NCBI GenBank assembly: GCA_021740915.1
Contig: JAIOYW010000010.1
Location: 1-64,000, forward strand
DNA: 64,000 nt
Source of the DNA: Ignavibacteriales bacterium
GTDB lineage: Bacteria > Bacteroidota > Ignavibacteria > Ignavibacteriales > Melioribacteraceae
Reading direction: 5' to 3'
Of this stretch, positions 8,545 through 17,669 are shown in pieces. The notes below the pieces were generated by a model, which saw only the letters and a program-made list of their open reading frames with translations, did not search any database and was not told where the DNA came from. Position 1 is the stretch's first letter, and each line of letters starts with the position of its first letter. Position numbers and translations under genes: made by a program.

Positions 8545-10610
8545 TTTAGAACCACTATTTTGTGCGATTTTACTTTTGAACCATTTTGCAACATAATAAA
8601 ATATACTCCGGAACTTAGATTCCGCTCAACAGAATTGATCGGTAACTTTAAAGACCTGTTACAATACCCCTCAAAGATTACCCCTTGCTCCTCACCTAAA
8701 ATATTCCATAGAGATATTCTCAAATGGCTCCGGTCTTTAGTTTGAATGTATAAAGTAGCGTTCGGATTGAAAGGATTTGGATAAACACTGACCGTAAAAT
8801 CGTCTGGCAGAATGGATGCCGGTTGCACACTATTGACATTATTAAAACTCCTGCTCAGGAGGGAATATGAATTCACGAAATTTGTAACTGAATACCGGAG
8901 ATTATCTGCTGCTACAGATTGCCGTGGAGAGTTCGCTCCTGACATTATATATTTTGACTTGTCAGTTTTTCTTGATTCTGAGGCGCTGATATAAATCACA
9001 GCACTATTGCCAAAATTCTCGATTGTCTTTGTAGTCGATTCAAAAAAAAGGTTTAAACCGTCCTGAGCAAATACGCCAAAATCGCGATTGCATTCAACAA
9101 TTCCCAAAGGCACTGATGCAGACCGGTTCTCATAATAATCGCTGTGTCTGAAAACTCCTGACTGAAAGATCAAATCGGTGAAATGATTAAGTCCTGAATT
9201 TATAGTCAGTAAACCCCGATATGCGGCGTAAGGATTGCTGTCAGTATTCCCGACATAAAATTCTCCGGCAAGTTTGCCGGTGTTTCCTGCAAAAAGGGTT
9301 GGCAGACCGGCTGCCACTCTTTCACGAAATTTATTACCCAGTGAATGGCTGCCATTCAGCCCTGATAGCAGTGTTAAATCCTCCCCGCCAATGATCAGTG
9401 CACTTGCCTGCTGGATTAACTGCACACTTGCCGGATCATTATTGATTGCTTCAGAATAGAGAAGCAGATCGGAAAAAATTGACCGGGCTAAAAGAGAATC
9501 TGTCATTTGTATTGCGGTATTCGGCTCGTTATAAGGAAAAATCACAAGCAGCTTACTCATATCAGCTTTATTTGAGAATAAATTCAGAGAATTCGATAAT
9601 TCATTCCCAAAAATATTTTTACCGGAGGATATGTAGATATCACCTTCAGGGTAATTCTCGTTCCCGGAGTGTATAAAATCGAGAGCCGAAGGAGGATAAA
9701 AGCTGACCTCTCCTGCATTGAGATCATATTTCCAGCCTTCAACTAACATATCACACTTCAGTCGGTCAATGTAATACTGCCCGGCATCAATACTGAACTG
9801 AGTTTTCTCATCGAAATTAAAAACTGAAACACTTCCGCTTCCAAAAACTTCGCACACACCATCAGAATCAATATATAATGCAGTCCTGTCATCAATGCCA
9901 ATTCCTGTAATTTTATTGTTATATGACTGATACGCACGAAGTTGGAAAGGAATAAGTCTGCCCCAGCGTCCCCGTTCAATAAAATGAGTATCGAAAATTA
10001 CTCCTGGGATAATATTCAGAAAAGTCGTGTCTATTCTAATATAATTCAACTCCGGATTAAGAATGCACTCGCCGGGGTAAACGCTCCCAGCCTGGGCAGA
10101 AAAGTCATATTCCCCTAAAGTCATTGCTCCGGCACTGGTTCCGGCAATAATTCCTCCGGAATCGTAAATTTCTTTGATCGCCTGTTCAGTTTTTGTATTT
10201 CTCCAGGTACCGATATAACTCCACTGATCCCCTCCTTTAATGAATATGGCATTTGCGGTTTTTAATGTATCATACATACTCTGGCTATCAGCTAAATTTT
10301 TAGAATTGATTTTTAAATTCTTTGCTGATGCAGCCCCCAAAGAAAGAAAATAATTTGGGAGCCAACTTGTTTCGTCATTGACTGATAAGATAAGGATTTT
10401 GGCTGATCCTTCTGCAACCTTTGAATACGCCCCGTCACTCCAGGAATTATAATCTTCTGATCCGCCGCCCACAGCAAGAATCCTTCCTTGTGCATTCAAC
10501 TGGATTGATAGAACAAATATAAAGATAGAAAGTAAAAGTGTTTTTCCTTTCCTGGACAGACAATTTATTTGAATAGCTGTTTGACGATGCATTTTATCCA
10601 AAATTCTCAT
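8541..10610 (-). CDS. Cyanophycinase-like S51 peptidase with T9SS sorting domain
   Basis: A 689-residue secreted protein. A signal peptide lies at about 24-41, ending in LNAQ. The S51-type domain (about 43-290) has AVGGGSED, FIKGGDQW and the nucleophile elbow GTSAGAM with S159, followed by DTHFIERGRWGRL, all typical of cyanophycinase. A second, weaker class-I-glutamine-amidotransferase-like region (about 350-470) follows. The last 80 residues are a T9SS type A sorting domain with YPNPFNPNATL and a final KIVVLK. Upstream residues 1-23 may be an over-long start; a second ATG sits at residue 7. It is coupled to the M14 peptidase. Inference: extracellular degradation of cyanophycin or other beta-linked aspartyl peptides. 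Confidence 0.85.
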   Translation of the reverse strand: MRILDKMHRQTAIQINCLSRKGKTLLLSIFIFVLSIQLNAQGRILAVGGGSEDYNSWSDGAYSKVAEGSAKILILSVNDETSWLPNYFLSLGAASAKNLKINSKNLADSQSMYDTLKTANAIFIKGGDQWSYIGTWRNTKTEQAIKEIYDSGGIIAGTSAGAMTLGEYDFSAQAGSVYPGECILNPELNYIRIDTTFLNIIPGVIFDTHFIERGRWGRLIPFQLRAYQSYNNKITGIGIDDRTALYIDSDGVCEVFGSGSVSVFNFDEKTQFSIDAGQYYIDRLKCDMLVEGWKYDLNAGEVSFYPPSALDFIHSGNENYPEGDIYISSGKNIFGNELSNSLNLFSNKADMSKLLVIFPYNEPNTAIQMTDSLLARSIFSDLLLYSEAINNDPASVQLIQQASALIIGGEDLTLLSGLNGSHSLGNKFRERVAAGLPTLFAGNTGKLAGEFYVGNTDSNPYAAYRGLLTINSGLNHFTDLIFQSGVFRHSDYYENRSASVPLGIVECNRDFGVFAQDGLNLFFESTTKTIENFGNSAVIYISASESRKTDKSKYIMSGANSPRQSVAADNLRYSVTNFVNSYSLLSRSFNNVNSVQPASILPDDFTVSVYPNPFNPNATLYIQTKDRSHLRISLWNILGEEQGVIFEGYCNRSLKLPINSVERNLSSGVYFIMLQNGSKVKSHKIVVLK

Positions 10611-10975
10611 TGGTTAAACCTTGAAAACAATTTCTAATACAATAAAATATGTAAACTGCTTTCTGATTCTCTCATAAATTTAGTTTATAGTTCGAGGTAC
10701 AATGCTGCTGCAGACAGAGTTTCAAATTACTAATCAGCTATAACCTATTTGAAGGAAGAAAGCAATTTCCCCAGGGGATAATGCCAGATTTTTTCTAAAC
10801 CCTGTCAGTTAACAAAGTATTTTCGATGAACTATAAAATAAGGATTATGCCGAAGTTGTGAAAATGGCTGATCTTCATTCATCTTCTGTTTGATCATACG
10901 CTGCGATAAATATTTTGAGTTCAAAATGAACTTTTCAATCAAAAAATATATTTACAGTATAAACCGGAGGAAAAA
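10611..10975. other. Divergent intergenic region, no gene seen
   Basis: This stretch separates two divergent operons (cyanophycinase-like to the left, ECF sigma factor to the right) and must hold both promoters. I see no tRNA, repeat or convincing short reading frame, and no strong hairpin. The only clear signal is the ribosome site GGAGG just before the sigma factor ATG. Confidence 0.5.
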
Positions 10976-11596
10976 ATGACGGCTGCAATTAGTTTTGAAA
11001 TGACGGATTCGAAAGATAAATACAAAAAATTTGAAGAACACATTGTACCTCTCACTTCTGCACTTTACAACTTTGCCCTGAAAATGACTAACGATCAGGA
11101 CGATGCAGATGATCTGGTGCAGGAGACTATGCTTAAGGCATTCAGGTTTCTGGATAAATTCCAGGAAGGCACAAATCTTAAAGCATGGTTATTCAGTATT
11201 ATGAGGAATTCATTTATTAATGAATTCAGAAGAGTAAGCAGACAACCCGCAAAAGTTGATTATGATGATATTCAAAACTTTTACGAAAATGTTAAATCTT
11301 CGGAAGTTCAATATCAGCATGTGATCGGTGATGCCTTCAGTAATGTTCTTGACGATGAGATCACCGAAGCAATTGGCACTTTACCTGTTGATTTTCAGAC
11401 AATAATAATTTTAAGTGATATTGAGGGATATAACTACGAGGAGATTTCCGAGTTTATGGCTTGTCCCGTAGGAACTGTGCGCTCAAGACTTCACAGAGCG
11501 AGAAAGATGTTATACTCTAAACTGCATGGGTACGCCAGATCTAAAGGTTATATCGAGCGTGAATTGAGCGTCGGGAATGAAGCCGTACTTTCATAA
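10976..11596 (+). CDS. ECF RNA polymerase sigma factor (SigR/RpoE-like)
   Basis: A 206-residue sigma-70 family protein. Region 2 (about 25-95) has NDQDDADDLVQETMLKAFRFL and GTNLKAWLFSIMRNSFINEFR; region 4 (about 125-190) has LPVDFQTIIILSDIEGYNYEEISE and the helix-turn-helix tail CPVGTVRSRLHRARKML. The layout with a separate GTNLKAW motif resembles the SigR/SigH group, which answers thiol-oxidative stress in Actinobacteria. The ATG has a strong ribosome site (CCGGAGG, six bases ahead). Its end overlaps the next small gene by 20 bases, and DsbD-like and peroxiredoxin-like genes follow, which supports a redox or envelope-disulfide role. Confidence 0.9.
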   Translation: MTAAISFEMTDSKDKYKKFEEHIVPLTSALYNFALKMTNDQDDADDLVQETMLKAFRFLDKFQEGTNLKAWLFSIMRNSFINEFRRVSRQPAKVDYDDIQNFYENVKSSEVQYQHVIGDAFSNVLDDEITEAIGTLPVDFQTIIILSDIEGYNYEEISEFMACPVGTVRSRLHRARKMLYSKLHGYARSKGYIERELSVGNEAVLS

Positions 11597-11804
11597 CTCT
11601 CACTATGAAAAGATAATAGATTATGTTGACCGAATTTCCAAGGGAGAAAATGAATTACTCGATATTATTGACAATAAATTGATAAAAGATGAGATAATAA
11701 TTCAGATTGCTGTCAGGAATCTTCTTGGATGCAAACAAAGGAACACCTGCACACCCGAATATCTCCGGAAGTCACTGATAAATAGACTTCATTATGATTA
11801 CTGA
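11577..11804 (+). CDS. Small protein, putative degenerate anti-sigma factor
   Basis: A 75-residue protein that overlaps the sigma gene by 20 bases and the DsbD-like gene by 11, a tight arrangement expected of an anti-sigma factor. The C-terminus LLGCKQRNTCTPEYLRKSLINRL resembles in pattern the tail of RsrA-like ZAS proteins, where a short cysteine-containing stretch precedes P-x-x-LR-x-x-hydrophobic. The usual H-x3-C-x2-C zinc site is absent; only two cysteines (C52 and C58) remain. Position and tail are seen; the anti-sigma role, and a possible cysteine-pair switch, are inference. It could also be a structural remnant. Confidence 0.6.
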   Translation: MKPYFHNSHYEKIIDYVDRISKGENELLDIIDNKLIKDEIIIQIAVRNLLGCKQRNTCTPEYLRKSLINRLHYDY

Positions 11805-13932
11805 TACGCCTTTTTTCCGGGATAAAAACAGGAGTATTGATAAAATTAAAATTTTAATACTCTGTATATTTATTGCATTTTATTATTCATCTGCTCAATC
11901 AGTTAGAGTCGGCAAAGTCGAAGCGGAACTGATCAGTGAAAATCTTACCGTTAAGCCTGGAAGTAAATTTCTCGTTGGTGTTGTTCTTAAAATAGATACT
12001 GATTGGCATACATACTGGTTAAATCCCGGCGATGCAGGTTTAGAAACCAAAATTACATGGCAACTGCCTGAGGGTGTTTCTCACTCGGATATCCTATGGC
12101 CTGCCCCAAAAAAAATCTATCTTGGTGACCTCGCAAATTATGGCTACGAAGGAAAAGTACTTCTTCCTGTTGAAATTAGTGTTCCTGATTCCTTTTCAGC
12201 AGAAACTCTGAAACTCAATGCAGTTGTTGACTGGCTTGTATGTAAAGTCGAATGTCTCCCCGGCAGGGCTTCTCTGACACTCGACCGCGAAGTCCGGAAC
12301 ATTGAGCCTCAATCAGATTTACGCCATCTCGAAATTTTTCAGAAAACAAGATTTGATCAGCCGCTGAGGATTCCCGACTGGCAATTCAGCCTCACAGCAA
12401 ATGACAATCAATATCTTCTCACAGCAAAAGCGCATGATGAGTTGCTAAGAAACCTCACAGGGGCAGAATTTTTTCCTTTTGAAAACGGGGTTTTCCATAA
12501 TGCCGCCGATCAGAATTTCACCCGGATGGAAAGCGGATTCAGTCTTAATCTCCGCCTCGATCCCTTTGCTGTAAGTAAGCCTGATACTCTCCGTGGAATT
12601 CTTATTTCATCTGATGGCTGGCGCGGTGCTGGTTCTGAGAAGGCTCTTTTAATCGAAGTTCCGCTCACCACAGAAACCGGTGATTCAGATCCATCGTTAT
12701 TACTTGTTATTCTTTTTTCATTTATCGGTGGAATCCTCCTAAATATTATGCCATGTGTATTACCGGTTCTTTCAATAAAAATTCTGGGAATTATTGAGCA
12801 TTCCGGAAAAAATTCAAACGATCTGCTCAGACATGGCCTAAGTTATACTATAGGAGTTGTTTTTGCCTTTTTAGCGCTTGCGGCTATTATGCTGATCTTA
12901 AAGGCAGGCGGGTCAGAACTGGGCTGGGGATTCCAACTGCAATCACCTGAATTCGTGATATCCTTGACAATATTTCTTCTGATTTTCAGCCTTAATTTAT
13001 TCGGTCTCTTCGATTTAGGTTCCTCTTTCTCTGCCGCGGGAGCAAGAATGGAGAAACCCGGTGGAAAAAACCTATCCGGATTTTTGAGCGGAATTGCAGC
13101 AACACTTCTCGCAACACCATGTACTGCACCATTCATGGGCACAGCAGTAGGTTTTTCGATTTCGCAGCCGCCTTTGATTACGCTCGTTGTATTCTTGTTT
13201 CTTGGATTAGGTATGGCCTTTCCTTACTTACTGATAATAAATTTTCCGGCTGCCGTTAAAGTTTTACCAAAGCCGGGTTCATGGATATTAAGATTTAAAG
13301 AATTTATGGGTTTCCTGCTTCTTGGCACAATTCTCTGGCTATTATGGGTGCTGTCTTTTCAAGTTGATTCATCATTACTCATAATTTTATTTTCCGCTTT
13401 CCTTATCGCTTCATTCGGGACATGGATTTATGGGTTTTTGCAAAAACCTTATAATTCACGAATTATTCGTTTTTCCGGTTTGTTTTTGTTCTTATTAATC
13501 CTGCTTTTTGCACTTTACTTACCTCTGTCTTCAATCAAGGCAAATGAAAATAGTCTTGCAATAAGCGGCAGCAGGAATGATAATATACAATGGCAGAAAT
13601 ATTCTCCTGAAATAATCCAAAAATTCGAATCCGATGGTGAAAGATATTTCCTTGATTTCACTGCAGCATGGTGTCTTACTTGTCAGGTAAATGAGAAAGT
13701 AGCGCTTGAGAACGCGGAGATTGCGGAATTGTTCAGGGAATATGGTATTACTCCGGTAAAGGCTGACTGGACAAACAGAGATGAGGCGATTACGAGAGAA
13801 CTCGGACGCTTCAAAAGGAACAGTGTGCCTTTGTATGTCTTGTTTACCGGCACTGAACATATTTTACTTCCGGAGATAATTACATCTTCTGTTGTCAGCG
13901 AGAATATTAAAAATTTAATAATCAAACAATAA
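11794..13932 (+). CDS. DsbD-like protein-disulfide reductase (transmembrane thiol-electron carrier)
   Basis: A 712-residue protein. After an N-terminal signal segment (about 18-33) comes a periplasmic DsbD-alpha-like domain (about 40-290) with two cysteines in WLVCKVECLPG. The membrane part (about 300-590) has eight or so helices with the paired redox cysteines in NIMPCVLPVLS and LATPCTAPFMG. A C-terminal thioredoxin domain (about 595-712) has WCLTC, C627 and C630. It carries electrons from cytosolic thioredoxin across the inner membrane to periplasmic partners. It lies inside the ECF sigma operon and is followed 13 bases later by a peroxiredoxin-like gene, a likely client. Confidence 0.9.
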   Translation: MITDTPFFRDKNRSIDKIKILILCIFIAFYYSSAQSVRVGKVEAELISENLTVKPGSKFLVGVVLKIDTDWHTYWLNPGDAGLETKITWQLPEGVSHSDILWPAPKKIYLGDLANYGYEGKVLLPVEISVPDSFSAETLKLNAVVDWLVCKVECLPGRASLTLDREVRNIEPQSDLRHLEIFQKTRFDQPLRIPDWQFSLTANDNQYLLTAKAHDELLRNLTGAEFFPFENGVFHNAADQNFTRMESGFSLNLRLDPFAVSKPDTLRGILISSDGWRGAGSEKALLIEVPLTTETGDSDPSLLLVILFSFIGGILLNIMPCVLPVLSIKILGIIEHSGKNSNDLLRHGLSYTIGVVFAFLALAAIMLILKAGGSELGWGFQLQSPEFVISLTIFLLIFSLNLFGLFDLGSSFSAAGARMEKPGGKNLSGFLSGIAATLLATPCTAPFMGTAVGFSISQPPLITLVVFLFLGLGMAFPYLLIINFPAAVKVLPKPGSWILRFKEFMGFLLLGTILWLLWVLSFQVDSSLLIILFSAFLIASFGTWIYGFLQKPYNSRIIRFSGLFLFLLILLFALYLPLSSIKANENSLAISGSRNDNIQWQKYSPEIIQKFESDGERYFLDFTAAWCLTCQVNEKVALENAEIAELFREYGITPVKADWTNRDEAITRELGRFKRNSVPLYVLFTGTEHILLPEIITSSVVSENIKNLIIKQ

Positions 13933-13945
13933 AGGAGATCCACAG

Positions 13946-14548
13946 ATGCGCAAAATAAATTCTTTTTTCCTGTTATTAATTGCACTGGCTTTAGTTATTC
14001 AGGCACAGGATGCAAAAATAGATGAGGCTGCCCCGGCATTTAAACTAAAAGACAGTAAGGGGAAGGAACATTCACTTTCCGATTTTAAAGGCAAATTTGT
14101 TGTGCTCGAATGGATAAATTATGATTGCCCGTTTGTAAAAAAACATTACGATAGCGGCAATATGCAGAAATTACAGAAAGAATTCACTGAGAAAGGAGTT
14201 GTCTGGCTTGCGATCTGCTCATCTGCACCAGGTAAACAGGGCAATTTCTCAAACGAAGAGATTACCAAAAGATCTGCAGATCATAACGCTGCTTTCAGCG
14301 CATATCTGATAGACGAAAACGGTGAAACCGGCAAAAAATATGGTGCAAAAACTACACCGCATATGTATGTTATTAATCCGGAAGGAATTCTGATCTATGC
14401 CGGGGGAATTGATGATAAACCATCAACAGATAAAAGTGATATCGACGGAGCAAAAAATTATGTAGCCGCGGCTCTCAACAGCGGATTAAATGGAAAACAA
14501 GTGGAAGTTAAACTCAGCAAACCTTACGGCTGTTCAGTAAAGTATTGA
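13946..14548 (+). CDS. Exported peroxiredoxin-like / thioredoxin-fold protein
   Basis: A 200-residue protein with a signal peptide (about 8-20, ending VIQAQ). The thioredoxin fold of the AhpC/TSA-Redoxin type has EAAPAFKLKDSKGKEHSLSDFKGK, then VLEWINYDCPFVKKHY with a single peroxidatic-type cysteine in place of CxxC, and the cis-proline strand KTTPHMYVINP. Another cysteine lies near the end (GCSVKY) and could be the resolving residue. It has a strong ribosome site (AAAGGAG) and follows the DsbD-like gene closely. Inference: a periplasmic thiol peroxidase or oxidoreductase kept reduced by that protein. A terminator hairpin follows. Confidence 0.82.
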   Translation: MRKINSFFLLLIALALVIQAQDAKIDEAAPAFKLKDSKGKEHSLSDFKGKFVVLEWINYDCPFVKKHYDSGNMQKLQKEFTEKGVVWLAICSSAPGKQGNFSNEEITKRSADHNAAFSAYLIDENGETGKKYGAKTTPHMYVINPEGILIYAGGIDDKPSTDKSDIDGAKNYVAAALNSGLNGKQVEVKLSKPYGCSVKY

Positions 14549-14567
14549 TTCAGAATTCATTTTGAAT

Positions 14568-14598
14568 TTACTGCTCCGCTGCATCAGCGGAGCAGTAA
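14568..14598. terminator. Bidirectional terminator hairpin
   Basis: A perfect 14-bp inverted repeat, TTACTGCTCCGCTG and its complement, separated by the three bases CAT. It lies between the ends of the convergent peroxiredoxin-like and PBP1A genes. A/T-rich bases flank both sides, so it could stop transcription from either direction. Confidence 0.8.
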
Positions 14599-14632
14599 TA
14601 TTTATTGCTTCAATGCCGTTCTTGAATATTTC

Positions 14633-16927
14633 CTATCTTATCTCAGCAGCTTCATTTGCAAGACTGTCAACATAATCAAATTTATGATCGATTTTTACCC
14701 TTGCATCACGGGAAGCGTTAAAAGGCAGTGGAATATCTTTCAGATTAATAAGATCGGTTAATGTTCCGGTCCTGCAATCTCCGGAAGAAAGACGCGGATC
14801 GCCATATTCATAAATTGATTCCCTGCAAAAATTAACTGAAACTACATTTCCGCTTTCAGGAGCAGTAAAGTACTCGAGAGGAAAATCAATTGTATCATAT
14901 AATTCTTTCATGAAGTAACCCCATACCGGCAGAGCTGCTTTAGCGCCTTGTCCATAACTGCCAGTAAAAGTCACCCGTCTGTCATCGAAACCGACCCAGA
15001 CACCGCCAGCGAATTGTGGTGTAAAACCTACAAACCATGCATCCGCATAATCCTGAGTTGTTCCTGTCTTTCCGGCGGCTGGTCTCGAAAACTGATGCGA
15101 GGTTCTGACCCTTAAAGCGGTTCCTTCATTTACAACCGAAGTCATCATATCAGTCATTATATATGCGGTTTCTTCTGAAATTGCCTCTTTGGTCGAGGAA
15201 GAAAATGATTCTATAAGAATTCCATTTTTATCCTCTATCCTCAGAATAGAAATCGGCTCATTATAAACGCCCTTATTGGCTATCGTTGCGTAAACATTGG
15301 TGAGTTCAAGCGGAGAAACTTCAGCAACTCCAAGCGCAATTGCAGGTACGAGGTCGATTTTACTTTTAATACCCATACTATGAGCGAATAATCCGATTTT
15401 CCATAATGGTGCATGGTCTTCAATTATCAATCGTGCGCTGATAATGTTCAGCGATTCTTTTAAAGCATCCCTGAGTGCAATAAAACCCCCGGTAGTCCTA
15501 TCAAAATTCTGCGGGCTCCAAATCTTCCCATCTCCGGCAGGGTACGAAAATCTCTGGTTAAGCATTGGATATGCTGGATAAAGTCCGTTATCAATTGCGG
15601 CAGAATATATTATTGGCTTGAATGCGGAACCAGGCTGCCTTTTTATCTGCGTAACATGATTCAGCCCCCTTCCGAGTGAATGTTCCCTTCCTCCAACCAT
15701 AGCACGTATTTCACCGGTTTTTACATCCAGCACAACAAAACCAACCTCAATTTTCTGGGCATTATTTTTTACAGAATCGATAAATTTTTCATTGGTTGAG
15801 AGTTTCTGAAATACCGATTTTTTTTCTGTTTTTGTTTTTGCTCTGATATATTCGAATCTGTTTTTTATCGCCGTTTCAACAAGTTCATCTAATAGCTTTT
15901 TATTCCTGGTCCACTTCCAGTACTGGTCAAACTGTTTCTGAAATTCAGAGAGGTGTCTGGCGGCGGCGGCGGCGGCAATATCCTGCATTCTTTTATCGAG
16001 TGTTGTATAAATTGAAAGCCCATCCTCATAAAGATTATAACCGTATTTTTCTGACATTTTTTCGAGCTGTCGTCTTATATACTCAATAAAATGCGGAGCA
16101 GTGTCACCGCTGAATCCCTTTGTTACTTTTTCGAAAGATAATTTTATTGGTTCAATTTTTAATTTATCATATTCTTCCCTTGAAAGGTAACCGGCATCAA
16201 CCATATTATACATAACCAGATTCCTTCTCCGCAATGCATCATTATATCGTTTGTATGGATTATAATAGACCCACGATTTTAATATTCCTACAAGCAGTGC
16301 TGATTCAGGTACAGTAAGATACCGGGCTTCCTTATCAAAATACACTCTTGCTGCCATCTCAATTCCATATGCCGAATTGCCAAAAAATGATTCATTAAAG
16401 TACATTTCCAGGATTTCGGTTTTTGTATAATTCTGTTCGATCTGAACAGAAGTTATCCATTCCCTTATTTTTCTTACTCCGGTGTCGAAAAGAGATTCTT
16501 CCTGAATTTTGAGTTCATAAAGGTTTTTGGCAAGCTGCTGGGTTATAGTGCTGGCGCCTTCCCTTTTCAGGAGGAATATGTTCTTCAGCATAGCTTTGAC
16601 AAACCGCTCGAGATCAACTCCCCAATGATCATAATATTTACGGTCTTCAGTAGCCACAAGAGCATCAATCAATGTATGCGGAAGACTGTCCAGATTAGTT
16701 TCAATCCTGTTTTCAATAAAGAACTGTCCGATCAATTCACCATCTGTACTGAAAACATTGCTTGCAAGGCTCTGCTTTGGGTTTTCAAGCTGATCAAGCG
16801 AAGGCAGTCCGGAAAAAACATAAGAGAAAAAGAAATACCCTGCAACAATTATTACTACCGATGAAAAACTTACGATTAAAAGTCGAATATTTTTTTTATT
16901 AATTGAATTGTTCTTTTTATTAGCCAT
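14633..16927 (-). CDS. Penicillin-binding protein 1A family (bifunctional transglycosylase/transpeptidase)
   Basis: A 764-residue class A PBP. One membrane anchor lies at about 13-34. The GT51 transglycosylase domain (about 60-240) has ATEDRKYYDHWGVD and the STITQQLAKNLY motif. The transpeptidase domain (about 390-700) has the active-site S-x-x-K in PGSAFKPIIYSAA, the ESLN motif and KTGTTQDYADAWFVG. It builds and cross-links peptidoglycan at the inner membrane. The start overlaps the LpxH stop by one base (TAATG). A run of six GCC codons (plus strand 15959-15976) encodes a poly-alanine in IAAAAAAR, a simple repeat within an otherwise ordinary sequence. Confidence 0.92.
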   Translation of the reverse strand: MANKKNNSINKKNIRLLIVSFSSVVIIVAGYFFFSYVFSGLPSLDQLENPKQSLASNVFSTDGELIGQFFIENRIETNLDSLPHTLIDALVATEDRKYYDHWGVDLERFVKAMLKNIFLLKREGASTITQQLAKNLYELKIQEESLFDTGVRKIREWITSVQIEQNYTKTEILEMYFNESFFGNSAYGIEMAARVYFDKEARYLTVPESALLVGILKSWVYYNPYKRYNDALRRRNLVMYNMVDAGYLSREEYDKLKIEPIKLSFEKVTKGFSGDTAPHFIEYIRRQLEKMSEKYGYNLYEDGLSIYTTLDKRMQDIAAAAAARHLSEFQKQFDQYWKWTRNKKLLDELVETAIKNRFEYIRAKTKTEKKSVFQKLSTNEKFIDSVKNNAQKIEVGFVVLDVKTGEIRAMVGGREHSLGRGLNHVTQIKRQPGSAFKPIIYSAAIDNGLYPAYPMLNQRFSYPAGDGKIWSPQNFDRTTGGFIALRDALKESLNIISARLIIEDHAPLWKIGLFAHSMGIKSKIDLVPAIALGVAEVSPLELTNVYATIANKGVYNEPISILRIEDKNGILIESFSSSTKEAISEETAYIMTDMMTSVVNEGTALRVRTSHQFSRPAAGKTGTTQDYADAWFVGFTPQFAGGVWVGFDDRRVTFTGSYGQGAKAALPVWGYFMKELYDTIDFPLEYFTAPESGNVVSVNFCRESIYEYGDPRLSSGDCRTGTLTDLINLKDIPLPFNASRDARVKIDHKFDYVDSLANEAAEIR

Positions 16928-17658
16928 TATTTGTCAATCTCAACTATTTCAAATTTATTTTTGCTGAAGATACCATAGCATGGTTTAGTAATCCAACTTC
17001 CAAGATTAATATAATATTTTTCGCCAAAATTGAGGTTATTCCGAATATGCGAATGTCCAAAAATAACATAATCGAACCCTGAATCAAGCTTATCTTTTGC
17101 AACAGTAATAAGGCGGTCTCCGTTATGCCTTACATCCCGCTTTGTTGTATAAACCCGGCTCTTTTTACTCGTCGATCCGGCAAGCCACAATCCAATATCG
17201 GGGTGAATAAGTGTAAACAATTTTTGGGTAATATTGTTTCTAAGAAAATATTTCAAAATTTTATAACCGGTATCATTTGCCATCAAACCATCACCATGAG
17301 CCATAAAAAACTTTTTACTCCCAAGTGTAAATTCGGCAGAATCATGGATCAGTCTTACTCCGATTTCCTCTCTGAAAAAATCATAGTGCAGAAAATCGTG
17401 ATTGCCGATAAAGTAAATCACTTCTGTACCGCTTTCGACAAGTTCATTAAGGGCGCTGAAAGTTTTAAAATAGCCTTTAGGTATTACTTTCTTGTATTCA
17501 AACCAATGATCGAAAAGATCGCCGAGAATAAATAAAGTATCGGCTTTACCTCTGATTTCATAGAGAAATTTCTCAAGCTTTTTTTCTTTCTCAGTCTCTA
17601 TCGATTTTTCTGAAAAACCTAAATGAATATCTGAAATGAAATAATAATCTGATGACAA
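16927..17658 (-). CDS. lpxH: UDP-2,3-diacylglucosamine pyrophosphatase LpxH-like
   Basis: A 243-residue metallophosphoesterase. All metal motifs are visible: SDIHLGF (D10, H12), GDLFDHW, GNHD, MAHGDG and FGHSHIR. The HGD region is followed by a helical lid of the length found in LpxH. It removes UMP from UDP-2,3-diacylglucosamine to give lipid X in lipid A synthesis at the inner membrane. The start is TTG with AAAGG six bases ahead. It is followed directly by PBP1A, so two envelope-building genes share a transcript, and preceded 11 bases upstream by the M1 aminopeptidase stop codon. Confidence 0.88.
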   Translation of the reverse strand: MSSDYYFISDIHLGFSEKSIETEKEKKLEKFLYEIRGKADTLFILGDLFDHWFEYKKVIPKGYFKTFSALNELVESGTEVIYFIGNHDFLHYDFFREEIGVRLIHDSAEFTLGSKKFFMAHGDGLMANDTGYKILKYFLRNNITQKLFTLIHPDIGLWLAGSTSKKSRVYTTKRDVRHNGDRLITVAKDKLDSGFDYVIFGHSHIRNNLNFGEKYYINLGSWITKPCYGIFSKNKFEIVEIDK

Positions 17659-17669
17659 AATAAAACCTT

